Assembly (NCBI RefSeq): GCF_014773485.1
Contig: NZ_JACXBP010000001.1
Coordinates: 744,001 to 808,000, forward strand
Length of the DNA: 64,000 nt
Source of the DNA: Erwinia aphidicola
GTDB lineage: Bacteria; Pseudomonadota; Gammaproteobacteria; Enterobacterales; Enterobacteriaceae
Reading direction: 5' to 3'
Shown here piece by piece: positions 35,521 through 44,842 of this stretch (the stretch's first letter is position 1; every line of letters begins with the position of its first letter). A model generated the notes under the pieces. The model was not told the origin of the DNA, ran no database searches, and saw only the letters and a program-made list of their open reading frames with translations. The translations under genes and the position numbers were made by a program.

Positions 35521-36540
35521 ATGGAAATACGGAATGTTAATCGGTCGCAGCTCTGTCAGGCCGCCAGTTATGGCCTGATTTTTATCGCGCTGTTCGCCAT
35601 CTTCCCCCTGCGTTTACTGCCCTGTTTTCTCGCCGGGTTTATCGTCTATGAAACTATCCTGGCCCTGACTCCGCTGGTTGAGCGGCTGGTGAAAGGGCAG
35701 ATAGCCCGCTGGATCAGCATCCTGTTCCTCAGCGTGGTGGTTATCCTCGCGCTGGTGACCGGCATCACCAAACTGATTGGCTTCCTGCTGCACGATTTCC
35801 AGAACCCCGCCGCTTTCCACGCTACCGCCACCAAACTGCTTGAAGATGCCCAGCGCACGCTGTCCCCGGTGATTGTGCGCTATCTGCCTTCAGACATCGA
35901 CGAGTTGCAAAATCAGGTCGTCACCTGGCTGCGTGAGCATCTGGTGGTGGTGCAGACCTTTGGCCGCACGGCGGCGCATACCTTTGCCACCATGCTGATC
36001 GGCATGCTGCTGGGGGCGATTATCTCGCTGCGTAACAGTAGCGGCCAGCGCCCGGAAGCGCCGCTGAAGCAGGCGATGCTTGACCGCCTGACTACGCTGG
36101 CTGCCGCCTTCCACAACGTGGTGTTTGCGCAGATCAAAGTCTCGCTGGTGAATACCGTGCTGACCTGCGGTTTCCTGTTTGGCATCCTGCCGCTGTTCGG
36201 GCTGCATTTCCCGTTTGCCAAAACCGTGGTAGTGCTGACCTTTATCGCCGGGCTGCTGCCGATTATTGGTAACCTGATTTCCAATACGGTGATTGTGCTG
36301 ATCGGTCTCTCGATTTCGCTGGAAGCGGCGCTGATCGCCCTGATTTACCTGATCCTGATCCACAAGCTGGAATACTTCATTAATGCGCGCATCTTTGGCA
36401 GCCGCATCAGCGCCAAGACCTGGGAGATCCTGCTGGCGATGCTGGTGTTTGAATCCGCTTTTGGGCTGGCTGGCGTGGTGGCTGCGCCGGTTTATTACGC
36501 CTATCTGAAAGCTGAACTGCGTATCGCTCATCTGATTTAA
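35521..36540 (+). CDS. AI-2E family transporter (YdiK/PerM-like)
   Basis: This 339-residue membrane protein has about eight hydrophobic segments and the AI-2E family layout: two N-terminal segments, a central amphipathic soluble region (HDFQNPAAFHATATKLLEDA to LPSDIDELQNQVVTWL), and a C-terminal half with FPFAKTVVVLTFIAGLLPIIGN and FINARIFGSRI. The family includes exporters of autoinducer-2, Na+/H+ antiporters and proteins of unknown role, so the name is only a family label. An AEC transporter gene follows 48 bases later after a GGCCGGA/TCCGGCC hairpin (36555-36572). Confidence 0.85.
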   Translation: MEIRNVNRSQLCQAASYGLIFIALFAIFPLRLLPCFLAGFIVYETILALTPLVERLVKGQIARWISILFLSVVVILALVTGITKLIGFLLHDFQNPAAFHATATKLLEDAQRTLSPVIVRYLPSDIDELQNQVVTWLREHLVVVQTFGRTAAHTFATMLIGMLLGAIISLRNSSGQRPEAPLKQAMLDRLTTLAAAFHNVVFAQIKVSLVNTVLTCGFLFGILPLFGLHFPFAKTVVVLTFIAGLLPIIGNLISNTVIVLIGLSISLEAALIALIYLILIHKLEYFINARIFGSRISAKTWEILLAMLVFESAFGLAGVVAAPVYYAYLKAELRIAHLI

Positions 36541-36588
36541 TCCTGAACCATTTCGGCCGGATGCTTCCGGCCGCGAGACGGAGTTTTC

Positions 36589-37554
36589 ATGCCGCTGATA
36601 GCCACGCTGCTGCACCAGATGCTGATTGCCATGCCGCTGTTTGTCCTGATTGCACTGGGTTGGCTGCTGGTGCGCTGGCGTCACTGGCCGGAAAGCATTA
36701 CCGAAGCAATTAACCGCCTGGTGTTTCGCGTCGCGCTTCCGGCGATGCTGTTCCGCCTGATGTGCGACTTCAGTAAGGGCCCGCCGGTTGATGGACGCCT
36801 GCTGATTGCCTTTTTCGGCGGCTGCCTGCTGGTGTTCGCACTGGGTAGGGTAGTTGCTTCACGCCTGTTTAAGCTTGATGGTATTGCCGGTTCAGTATTC
36901 GCGCTGGGCGGAATTTTTTCCAATAATGTGCTGCTCGGCTTGCCCATTGCCCGCGTCATGCTGGGGGATGCGGCTATCCCATCGGTTGCGCTGGTGCTGG
37001 TGTTCAACGGCCTGATCCTGTGGACGCTGGCAACGGTTTCGGTAGAGTGGTTTAAACACGGCGCGCTGAATCTCAAAGGCTTTGATAATACCGCGAAAAG
37101 CGTGCTTAAAAATCCGCTGATTATTGGCATCCTTTCCGGCACCGGGTTTAGCCTGAGCGGGCTGCCGCTGCCGCAAATGGTTGACCAGCCTGTCACCATG
37201 CTCGGCCAGATCGCCGTGCCGCTGGCGCTGGTCGCGCTGGGGATGAGCCTGGCCGGCTACCGCATCAAAGAAGGGCTGGCCATCAGCTACGCGCTAAGCA
37301 CCATCAAGCTGATTGTCCAGCCGCTGGTAGTCTGGGGGCTGGCATGGGCGATCGGGCTGCCGCCGCTGGAGAGCAAAGTGGTGGTGCTGCTGGCTTCGAT
37401 GTCGGTCGGGGTCAATGTCTACCTGATGTCGCAGCAGTTCAACGCGCTGACCGGCCCGGCGGCTACCAGCATGCTGCTCACCACGCTGTTTTCCGCGCTG
37501 ACCACGCCGCTGTTTATGCTGTTGATGGAGCTGGCCTATCACGGCAAAGCGTGA
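36589..37554 (+). CDS. AEC family transporter
   Basis: This 321-residue auxin-efflux-carrier-type transporter has ten membrane segments in two halves of five. LLVRWRHWPESITEAINRLVFRVALPAMLFRLM is the typical first crossing region, GGIFSNNVLLGLPIARVMLGD is the conserved middle, and VALGMSLAGYRIKEGLAISYALSTIKLIVQPL-like sequence begins the second half. Bacterial members carry malonate, malate or other carboxylates. Substrate unknown. It may share a transcript with the AI-2E gene upstream. Confidence 0.85.
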   Translation: MPLIATLLHQMLIAMPLFVLIALGWLLVRWRHWPESITEAINRLVFRVALPAMLFRLMCDFSKGPPVDGRLLIAFFGGCLLVFALGRVVASRLFKLDGIAGSVFALGGIFSNNVLLGLPIARVMLGDAAIPSVALVLVFNGLILWTLATVSVEWFKHGALNLKGFDNTAKSVLKNPLIIGILSGTGFSLSGLPLPQMVDQPVTMLGQIAVPLALVALGMSLAGYRIKEGLAISYALSTIKLIVQPLVVWGLAWAIGLPPLESKVVVLLASMSVGVNVYLMSQQFNALTGPAATSMLLTTLFSALTTPLFMLLMELAYHGKA

Positions 37555-37675
37555 TGGATGTTACGGAATCGTTAAAATCAGATTGCATTCAAACCGTTCA
37601 TTTCATTAACCTCCAAATGCGGTTGTGATGTTTCATTTTATCCACCGCAGTCACCTTTGCCTCTGGAGAATGATA

Positions 37676-38593
37676 ATGAAACATTTTAAAAAACTGCTGC
37701 TGGTGGCCGCGTTAAGCTGCTCCGCTTCCTCACTGGCCGAAACCATTGGCGTGTCGATGGCCTATTTCGACCAGAACTTCCTTACCATTATCCGCCAGGC
37801 GATTGATAAAGAGGCCAAAGAGCGCGGCATCAAGGTGCAGTTTGAAGACGCGCGCGGTGATGTCGGGCGCCAGACCGACCAGGTGCAGAGTTTTATCAGC
37901 GCCGGGGTGGATGCGATCATTGTTGATCCGGTCAATTCCGCCGGAACTCCCGTTATGACCCGGCTGGTTACCCAGGCTAAAATCCCGCTGGTCTATGTTA
38001 ACCGTACGCCGGGCGACCCGAAACTGCCACCGGGCGTGGTGTTTGTCGGCTCCGATGAGAAGCAGTCGGGTACTTTGCAGATGGAACAGCTGGCAAAACT
38101 CGCCAACTATCAGGGCAAAGTCGGCATCATGATCGGTAACCTGACCGATGCCGGGGCACTTCAGCGCACCAAAGATGTTGAGCAGGTGGTCGCAAAGTAC
38201 CCGAAAATGAAAGTTGTGCAGAAGCAGACGGCGAACTATTCGCGTAGCGAGGGCATGGACCTGATGCTCAGCTGGCTGAGCAACGGCGAAGAGATTAATA
38301 TCGTCGCCGCCAACAACGATGAAATGGCGATTGGCGCTGCGATGGCGCTGCAGCAGTCAGGCATTAAACAGAATAAAGTGCTGGTTGGCGGCATTGATGC
38401 CACGCCGGATGGTCTTAAAGCGCTGGCCAGCGGCAAGATGCAGGTCACCGTATTTCAGGACGCTGTTGGCCAGGGCAAAGCCTCGGTAGATGTCGCCCAG
38501 CGTATGATCAAAGGCGAAAAGCTGGATTCTTACCACTGGATCCCATTCGAACTGGTGACGCCGGAAAACATGAAGCAGTACGAGAATAAATAG
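37676..38593 (+). CDS. Periplasmic sugar-binding protein of an ABC transporter
   Basis: This 305-residue type I periplasmic binding protein (RbsB-like, Peripla_BP_4) has a signal peptide KHFKKLLLVAALSCSASSLA cleaved before ETIGVS. Family blocks include RQAIDKEAKERGIKVQFEDA, QVQSFISAGVDAIIVDPVNS, IPLVYVNRTPGD, NNDEMAIGAAMALQQSG and VLVGGIDATPDGLKAL. I use ATG 37676, seven bases after GGAG, rather than an in-frame ATG 51 bases upstream. No ATPase or permease genes flank it, so it is an orphan. Ligand could be a sugar, an inositol or a rhizopine-like compound. Confidence 0.87.
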   Translation: MKHFKKLLLVAALSCSASSLAETIGVSMAYFDQNFLTIIRQAIDKEAKERGIKVQFEDARGDVGRQTDQVQSFISAGVDAIIVDPVNSAGTPVMTRLVTQAKIPLVYVNRTPGDPKLPPGVVFVGSDEKQSGTLQMEQLAKLANYQGKVGIMIGNLTDAGALQRTKDVEQVVAKYPKMKVVQKQTANYSRSEGMDLMLSWLSNGEEINIVAANNDEMAIGAAMALQQSGIKQNKVLVGGIDATPDGLKALASGKMQVTVFQDAVGQGKASVDVAQRMIKGEKLDSYHWIPFELVTPENMKQYENK

Positions 38594-38689
38594 CCATAAC
38601 GGCAAAATCTGGTGGGAATAGCGCAGCTACTGGCTTTCCCGCCACGCTTTTCTCTACGCCCCACATCCTGGCTTTGCTAAACTGCGCCC

Positions 38690-39151
38690 ATGAACAAAAA
38701 ACTTCTTATTGCCGCGATCTTCGCGATTGCCGCCGCGGCGGCCGGGCTGCATCATCCGGCGAAACCGCCGACTTCATCAACACAGTCCACTCCGACTGCG
38801 CGTCAGGGTGCCAACGATATCAGTACGCTCACCGCTCAGCAGCGAGTGGCGGACTATCTGCAACAGCATCAGCGGCTGCCGGACTACTACCTGCGCAAAG
38901 GTGAGGCGCGTAAACTGGGCTGGGACCCGTCAAAAGGTAACCTGTGCAACGTGCTGCCGGGGCGGGCCATCGGCGGCGATCGCTTCAGCAACCGCGAAGG
39001 GGGGCTGCCAGATAAAGCAGGGCGCCGCTGGTTCGAAGCCGACGTCAATTATCAGTGCGGGCGGCGCGGCAGCGATCGCATGCTCTACTCGAGCGATGGC
39101 CTGATCTACGTGACGAGCGACCATTACCGCCATTTTCAGCAGGTAAATTAA
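38690..39151 (+). CDS. Secreted barnase-like guanyl-specific ribonuclease
   Basis: This 153-residue protein has an N-terminal signal peptide (KKLLIAAIFAIAAAAAG), a Ser/Thr/Pro linker to about residue 42, and then an entire barnase domain. With an offset of 43 the barnase catalytic residues are all present: Lys27 is K70, Glu73 is E116, Arg83 is R126, Arg87 is R130, His102 is H145. SKGNL, GGDRFSNREG, EADVNY and SDRMLYSSD are near-verbatim. Two cysteines, C86 and C123, fall at barnase positions 43 and 80 and probably form a disulfide. The inhibitor gene follows one base after the stop. Secretion implies use against competitors, prey or host RNA, or nutrient scavenging. Confidence 0.92.
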   Translation: MNKKLLIAAIFAIAAAAAGLHHPAKPPTSSTQSTPTARQGANDISTLTAQQRVADYLQQHQRLPDYYLRKGEARKLGWDPSKGNLCNVLPGRAIGGDRFSNREGGLPDKAGRRWFEADVNYQCGRRGSDRMLYSSDGLIYVTSDHYRHFQQVN

Positions 39152-39152
39152 T

Positions 39153-39419
39153 ATGCAACTGGTGAGTTTTGACTTACAGCAGGTGGAAGATCGCGCCGAC
39201 TTTTATCGCCAGTTCGCCGCCAGATTTGCGTTGAGCGAGTTCGGCAGTAATCTCGATGCCTTATGGGATGTGCTGACCGCTGGCGTGGCGCTGCCGTTGA
39301 GGATCACCCTGCGGCATCTGCACAGGCATCCTCAGCAGGCGGAACTGCAGGGCATCATTGAGGTGATGCAGGAAGCTGAACAGGAAACGGGCGGCGCATT
39401 TAGCGTACGGGTTTATTGA
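39153..39419 (+). CDS. Barstar-family ribonuclease inhibitor
   Basis: This 88-residue cytoplasmic inhibitor binds the active site of the preceding ribonuclease and protects the producer. The barnase-contacting helix is preserved as FGSNLDALWDVLTAGV, with Asp35, Asp39 and Thr42 at their classical positions; one of the two tyrosines before it (Tyr29/Tyr30) is replaced by a single Phe. A C-terminal IIEVMQEAEQET and strand AFSVRVY complete the fold. The start lies one base after the ribonuclease stop, so the pair is co-translated. Confidence 0.92.
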   Translation: MQLVSFDLQQVEDRADFYRQFAARFALSEFGSNLDALWDVLTAGVALPLRITLRHLHRHPQQAELQGIIEVMQEAEQETGGAFSVRVY

Positions 39420-39427
39420 GCTTCTCC

Positions 39428-39458
39428 GGGTCGACCGAAAAAAAAGGTCGACCCCTAC
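39428..39458 (-). repeat. REP-like palindrome, copy G
   Basis: On the minus strand GTAG leads into GGGTCGACC, a CTTTTTTTTCG-type spacer and GGTCGACCC. It sits in the 48-base gap between convergent barstar and srfC genes. Arms are perfect. Confidence 0.8.
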
Positions 39459-39467
39459 GCGGAATCA

Positions 39468-41858
39468 TTAGCGGCGGATCACGCTCAAAATCTTCGCCAG
39501 CCTTTCACGCTCTTCGCCGCTGATTTCGCGCGATGCCGCATACCCGGCATTCTGCACTATCATCTCATTCAGCCCCACCAGCCAGTCGTAGATATAAAAC
39601 GCGGCGTGGTTATTTGGCTTCAGCGCCAGACGCGTCAGGCGCTGACCGGGCCCCAGATTAACCGTCTGTGCTTCCGGCTTGGCGAAAATCTTCTGCCCGC
39701 GATTGATGCGGCTGTCCGGGCGCTGCGCTTCCGGCAACTGCTGGAACCCCAGCCAGGCGACGAAATCACCCAGCACGCTCAGCGCACGCGACACCTGACG
39801 ATCGGCGATCTGCTCAGCGGGCAGGCCCGCCGCATCGCTGTCGGCCAAAATGCGCAGCAGCGCCGCTTCAATCTCCTGGCGCACGCTGGCGGTGATCAGC
39901 TCTTCGGTCAGCATCTCCAGCGTCGGTTTGGTCACGCCAAGCAGCTCCAGCAGCGGGCCGTTATCCGGCAGCAGGCGTAGCTGATTGATCCAGTGGCGAT
40001 AGACGTTCTGGGCAAATTCGGCTTCCTGATCCACCACCGGCGCGCTGTGATAGCTGGTCTGTACCGCCGTCAGCGGCTCATCGCTCAGCAGATCGATAGT
40101 CATACCAATGCCAAACGGATCGTCCTCGGAGATGCTGTACTCGTCAGCGGCAGTTCGTTCACTGCGCTGATACTGGCGCTGCAGGAACAGGTGACGCAGG
40201 GTATCGCGCACCGGCACCAGGCGCTCCAGCAGTTCGCCGTGCACGCCGGTGCGGGTCTGAAGCGCTTTCAGCAGCGTTTCGGCGGTGCGCAGGCGCTCGG
40301 CCGGATCTTCACCTTCCGCCGCCTGATACCAGCGCCCGAGCAGGTTTTCACTCAGCTCGCGCTGGATCTCGGCGCGGCAGGCGGCAATGCGCTCCAGCTT
40401 GCTGTCACGACGCACTTCATTGACCAGGTACCCGGCCATACGCTGCACGCCTTTTTCATCCATCGCCAGCATGGCACCCCAGGCATCGCCCGGATTGCCC
40501 ACGTAGCGCTGCACTGCCGCATCGTGGTTGTGGCCGTGGGTAATGCGTTGATCAAACGGCGTCATCGCCCAGATCAGCCCAGGCTTGCGGCCGCTGCGCT
40601 GCACGCTGGTTTCGCCCTGAGTTTGCTTCACCCAGAAGTCGAGCAGGCGGCCAACGTGGCGCGTTTCATTACGGTGTGCCGACGCGCTGCACACCAGCAG
40701 ATGAGTGACATCCTGCTGTACCGCCGCACGCTGCAGCAGGAATGGGCGCCGCGCCTGCAGGAAGCTCAGCGCCAGCGCATGCTGATCGTCGTCCGGCAGC
40801 ACCGGCAGGCTGACAAAACCAGGGTAATCGAGCAGGTCGACTTCGCTAAACAGCTCCTCGCGCGGCGCGCTGTAGAGCGGCAGCAGTACTTCGCGGCTTA
40901 GCAGCGTCAGTTCTGCCAGCGCCACGCTGACCGGGGCCAGAGAACGGCCACCGTGGCGCGGTACCACCTGCAGCGTCAAATCGACGGTGGCATTAAACTG
41001 GCTGACGCCGGAGCTGTTAAGCAGGCTGTAAGAGGGTTCGTCCAGCACGCTGAGCGGGGCCAGAACGTCGCCCACGCAGGAGAGGTGGTGCAGCACGTGC
41101 GCCAGCTGGCGATACAGTGCCGTCAGCTGGCGATCCTCGCCCCACAACAGGGAGAACAGGCGGGCGCGGTCGTCCACGCCGAGGAACGGAGCCAGCTCCA
41201 CCGCCTGCTGCCAGAAATGGCTCTCCAGCGCGCTGTTGCGCGCCAGGCTGAAATGCAGGGCATCCCACAGTGCCACCATCTGATGACGGTTGATGCCGTC
41301 AACCGCTTCCGGCTGGCGGTACATCGCCACGTTCTGCATTTTCTCGCCAAGCTGCGATTCATCAAAGGTGACAGTGTCACCCACGCGCTGCGCATACTGG
41401 AGCGCCAGCACCGCAACCAGCTCGCTTTCACTGAGCAGAGTGAGCTGCACCGGCCAGCTGCTGTCGCTGCTCTGCTGCTGACCGCTGAAGCGTAATACCA
41501 GATTACTGGTGTGCTGCTGCGGGTTAAGCTGGCCGGCATAATCCAGCACGCTATTGCCAAATGCGCACTCCAGGCGGCCCTTGTCGCTGGCGGCCAGGGC
41601 GCCAATCAGATAAGACTTGCCCGCCTGCGCCAGACCGAACAGGCCAATTGCCGGGTTGATCGGCGTGTTGCGGGCCAGTACGCTGGCCTTGTTGTGCTGG
41701 CGCAGCAGTTTGACCGCCAGGCGATCTGCTTCCATATTCAGGCGCGGCGCCTGCTGGCGGTTATCCTCCAGCCACTCCAGCGCCTGCTCAATACCCTGCG
41801 TCAGAGCATCACGTTTTTTGTTCGCCTGGGCGGTGAGGATCTTATTTAACGATTTCAT
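39468..41858 (-). CDS. srfC: SrfC: P-loop NTPase, last gene of srfABC
   Basis: This 796-residue 'virulence factor' family protein has a GTPase-like N-terminal half. Walker A/G1 is GLAQAGKS (75-82) after hydrophobic IGLF, a G3-like DYPG is at 344-347 within VDLLDYPGFVSLPVLP, and a G4-like TPFD follows near residue 430 (GLIWAMTPFDQR). The large C-terminal half is helical, recalling dynamin-like proteins, but this is only an impression. It overlaps srfB by four bases (ATGA). In Salmonella the srf genes were found as targets of the SsrB virulence regulator. The molecular function of SrfC is not established as far as I know. Confidence 0.88.
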   Translation of the reverse strand: MKSLNKILTAQANKKRDALTQGIEQALEWLEDNRQQAPRLNMEADRLAVKLLRQHNKASVLARNTPINPAIGLFGLAQAGKSYLIGALAASDKGRLECAFGNSVLDYAGQLNPQQHTSNLVLRFSGQQQSSDSSWPVQLTLLSESELVAVLALQYAQRVGDTVTFDESQLGEKMQNVAMYRQPEAVDGINRHQMVALWDALHFSLARNSALESHFWQQAVELAPFLGVDDRARLFSLLWGEDRQLTALYRQLAHVLHHLSCVGDVLAPLSVLDEPSYSLLNSSGVSQFNATVDLTLQVVPRHGGRSLAPVSVALAELTLLSREVLLPLYSAPREELFSEVDLLDYPGFVSLPVLPDDDQHALALSFLQARRPFLLQRAAVQQDVTHLLVCSASAHRNETRHVGRLLDFWVKQTQGETSVQRSGRKPGLIWAMTPFDQRITHGHNHDAAVQRYVGNPGDAWGAMLAMDEKGVQRMAGYLVNEVRRDSKLERIAACRAEIQRELSENLLGRWYQAAEGEDPAERLRTAETLLKALQTRTGVHGELLERLVPVRDTLRHLFLQRQYQRSERTAADEYSISEDDPFGIGMTIDLLSDEPLTAVQTSYHSAPVVDQEAEFAQNVYRHWINQLRLLPDNGPLLELLGVTKPTLEMLTEELITASVRQEIEAALLRILADSDAAGLPAEQIADRQVSRALSVLGDFVAWLGFQQLPEAQRPDSRINRGQKIFAKPEAQTVNLGPGQRLTRLALKPNNHAAFYIYDWLVGLNEMIVQNAGYAASREISGEERERLAKILSVIRR

Positions 41859-44842
41859 TTCTTGTAGACGCTCCCGCTGTCAATCCAGTAATGCGCCATG
41901 CCCGATCCGCTGCTGGCAAGGGTGTTGAGGCGCAGACGCAGATGTTCAAGCGGCACCTGGCTGCCGTCATCAAGCGTCGCATCGGCAATATCAAAACGCT
42001 CCGGCCCGAACTCGCCAAACGGGCGGCTGACCGCCAGCTTAATGCGCAGCACTTTATCCCCGGCCACGCTGCGCGCCAGCTGCGAATCGACAATCGTCAG
42101 GGTATACAGCGGTGACGCAGGCCAGCGGTCATTGTCCAGCTGGCGGAACCCTAAGGTTAACGCGCCGCGCACCTGGAATCGGCTACGCACTTCCAGATTA
42201 AAGTTCTGCTGGTCGAGGTCAATATCGCTGTACCAGACGTTATCCGCCGTCAGCGCGCCGGTGCCGTCGAGCATCCCGAGATAGCGAATGGTCGAGTACG
42301 GCTGGAAGTCCCCGGCCTTGAACCAGAAGTTCGCCAGGCGCAGGTCCAGCGACAGCAGGCACAGCATCGCGCCGACCGCAGCGGTAGATTTCGGGTTCTC
42401 GATTTTTCCCTGCTTGTTGAACGGATACCAGTCATTGGTGTGATAGCCGTCCAGTGAAACAATGCGGCTCACCGGCAGCGGTTGCAGGTGGCGGAACAGC
42501 GCCTGCACGCCGGGGAAGCGTGAAGGGCGGCCGGTCAGCAGCAGCACATCGCAGTCGTATACCGCCACCACTTCCGACATTGAACGCAGGCTGTGGGTAA
42601 TGTTCATGCGCGGCGAGAGGAACTCAGCGTGCAGCTTGCTGAGGCGCACAATCAGCGCCACATCGAGAATATCGAAGGCAGCCGCATCGCCCGGCAGCTC
42701 GCGCTGGATCTCGCGGTTAATATAGTCCAGCAGTTTGCTGGTCGGCGCCTGCGCCAGCAGCTCACCAAAGCGGGCGTCAATCTCTGCCGTCAGGTCAAGC
42801 GGGTCGAAGGTTTCATAGGCTTCCAGCACCGCCTGGCCCAGCGGAATAAACAGCTGCAGCGTCACCTGCTGGCGCAGGGTTGAGTGCCCGTCAAGGCGGC
42901 CTTCATGACCGAACAGGCGCGTCATGACCGCTTCAGGGTTGACCATGCCAGCCTGCTTAAAGGCCGCCTGCAGCGCGGGCAGTACGTACAGCTGAATGAC
43001 GTCGAGCAGGATATCGTCGCCCGCCAGCTTAAAGCCCTCGCGGAACAGCAGGCGCGGCATAATTTTTACGTTATTACCTACGCCGTCATCGAGGCGATAT
43101 TGAGTAATTGCCAGGTCGGTGGTGCCGCCGCCAATGTCGATGGAGGCGATGCGCAGCGTCTTGCCCGCCGGTTCATCGGCAGCACGGGCGCGGTCAGGGC
43201 GTACCATGCTGGCGAAGAAGGCTTCAGCACGGCCACCAAAGTTGACCTGGGTTTCGTTATAGAGATAAACCATCTGGCCGCAGGTGGCTTCATCCCACTC
43301 CATCTGCACCTCCGGCACCGGCACGCTGCTTTTGGCTTTATCCTCGGCGCGGGTGAAATCATCATCCGCCGGGTGCCAGCCCATGGCTTTCCACACCAGC
43401 GCAATGGCCTCCAGCATGCGGCGGCGGAAGATCTCACGCTCCGGCTTCGGCATGGCGGAAGGCAGGGTGAGAATGATATTACGCAGCTGGCGCGGGGCGC
43501 TGCTGTGCAGCATTTTCTGGCGCTGCATCGGGCTGTTCATCTGCAACAGCGCCTGCGCCAGCAGCTCGGACAGCATCAGGCTCATCACCGAGCTGCGGCT
43601 GTAGTGCGGGGAGAACACCGGCAGGCGCTCATCCAGCGGTATGCTGTACAGCGGCTGGCCTTCATCATTAATCAGGTAGGTCAGCGGCAGCGCGGTCGCC
43701 AGCGGTTCCTGCTGCTGATTGCCCGGGGTACGGCTGAAGCGCCAGCCCGGCGTGTAGCTCTCTTCATCCCACAGGTAGCGGCGCGGGCTGGAGAGCCCGG
43801 TAGCACCTTCGGTGCCGAGGCGCTGCAGCGCCAGATTGCCGGCTTCGCGCCCGACGCGGACGATCGAAGGCCAGGTAAACGCCTCATCGCGGCCGCTTTC
43901 CAGCGAGAAATTCTGCTTGCCGAAGCTGGCCTGGGCGAACTCGACGCGGCTTTCAAACAGTTCGTTATACAGCGCATGGGGATGGCTGAGATTACGCATC
44001 TGTAGTTCGTAGGTGTGCTTCAGGCCCTGGTGATCGTCAACGTGATCTTCCACCATAATGCCGCAGGTGTGGGAGTTACCGACGTCGAGGATCAGATCCA
44101 CGGCAATAGCCGGCTCCTGCAGCGTCGCCGCGCTGATTTTCAGCTCCGGCACTGACAGCTGCTCGCCGAGCATATGCAGGATGTTGAGATAGTGCGCCTG
44201 GTACTCAAACTCGCGCAGGGCGGCTTTAATATTGACCTGCGGGCGCTGTTCAAGGGTGGAAGCGCTGTCGCTAAATACTTCGCGCAGCCAGCCGTCAATC
44301 CAGGTGTGGTCAAGGAACTCGCCCAGCTCGTCGCTGCGGTGGGCCAGCGCGAAATTGACGCCGTTCTTCACATCATTTTCATTCAGCGCCAGCGACTCAT
44401 CTTCGCCATCGGCCCAGACTTTGGTGTCAAACGCCAGCACGATGCGGTGGGTATGGCCGCTGGCATCCGGTTTATCCAGCGCCACAACCTGGACGCGCGC
44501 CCAGTTATCCGGGCCGCCGATAAAGGTACGCGGTGGGTTGAAGCGGAAGAACGGCAGCGGCAGCCACTGGCCGCACAGCAGGCTGAGCGACTGCGCCAGC
44601 GGGAAACTGAACTCCGGCTTGACCACTTCGGCAGGGGTGCCCGCCGCCTGCGGCAGCAGGTACTTGGCGCTGGGCGCGTGATAGTTCAGGCGCAGCAGCG
44701 GGCCATTCGCGGTCTGGCGGACAAATTTACCCGGCCAGTCGTTGTTCAGGTCCGGCGTCAGCGCAAAGTCGAGGAACTGGATACCACTGTTCTGGACCAG
44801 CGTCATATTGGGTTTAAAATCAGCAATCGTCGCCAGCATCAT
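41855..44842 (-). CDS. srfB: SrfB: actin/HSP70-like ATPase-fold protein
   Basis: This 995-residue cytoplasmic protein belongs to the SrfB family. Two ASKHA-superfamily (actin, HSP70, sugar kinase) phosphate-binding motifs are clear: phosphate 1 LILDVGNSHTCGIMVED (about 250-266) and phosphate 2 ASIDIGGGTTDLAITQY (about 566-582). An adenosine-type LLLTGRPSRFPGVQALFRHL follows further on. An N-terminal ~240-residue region precedes the ATPase core (PEFSFPLAQSLSLLCGQWLP). It starts at the shared base of TAATG with srfA (a second ATG follows immediately) and overlaps srfC by ATGA, so all three are made together. An ATPase chaperone-like partner for SrfC is inferred from fold and coupling. Confidence 0.9.
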   Translation of the reverse strand: MMLATIADFKPNMTLVQNSGIQFLDFALTPDLNNDWPGKFVRQTANGPLLRLNYHAPSAKYLLPQAAGTPAEVVKPEFSFPLAQSLSLLCGQWLPLPFFRFNPPRTFIGGPDNWARVQVVALDKPDASGHTHRIVLAFDTKVWADGEDESLALNENDVKNGVNFALAHRSDELGEFLDHTWIDGWLREVFSDSASTLEQRPQVNIKAALREFEYQAHYLNILHMLGEQLSVPELKISAATLQEPAIAVDLILDVGNSHTCGIMVEDHVDDHQGLKHTYELQMRNLSHPHALYNELFESRVEFAQASFGKQNFSLESGRDEAFTWPSIVRVGREAGNLALQRLGTEGATGLSSPRRYLWDEESYTPGWRFSRTPGNQQQEPLATALPLTYLINDEGQPLYSIPLDERLPVFSPHYSRSSVMSLMLSELLAQALLQMNSPMQRQKMLHSSAPRQLRNIILTLPSAMPKPEREIFRRRMLEAIALVWKAMGWHPADDDFTRAEDKAKSSVPVPEVQMEWDEATCGQMVYLYNETQVNFGGRAEAFFASMVRPDRARAADEPAGKTLRIASIDIGGGTTDLAITQYRLDDGVGNNVKIMPRLLFREGFKLAGDDILLDVIQLYVLPALQAAFKQAGMVNPEAVMTRLFGHEGRLDGHSTLRQQVTLQLFIPLGQAVLEAYETFDPLDLTAEIDARFGELLAQAPTSKLLDYINREIQRELPGDAAAFDILDVALIVRLSKLHAEFLSPRMNITHSLRSMSEVVAVYDCDVLLLTGRPSRFPGVQALFRHLQPLPVSRIVSLDGYHTNDWYPFNKQGKIENPKSTAAVGAMLCLLSLDLRLANFWFKAGDFQPYSTIRYLGMLDGTGALTADNVWYSDIDLDQQNFNLEVRSRFQVRGALTLGFRQLDNDRWPASPLYTLTIVDSQLARSVAGDKVLRIKLAVSRPFGEFGPERFDIADATLDDGSQVPLEHLRLRLNTLASSGSGMAHYWIDSGSVYKK

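Noticed and set aside
36555..36572. GGCCGGA/TCCGGCC hairpin between the AI-2E and AEC genes as a terminator.
   Set aside because: No T-run follows on either strand; it may only be a short chance hairpin or weak attenuator.
42884..44005. Long plus-strand open frames opposite srfB and srfC (also 39993-40901).
   Set aside because: They are mirror frames of GC-rich genes: no ribosome-binding site, no recognisable domain, and a strong gene on the other strand.
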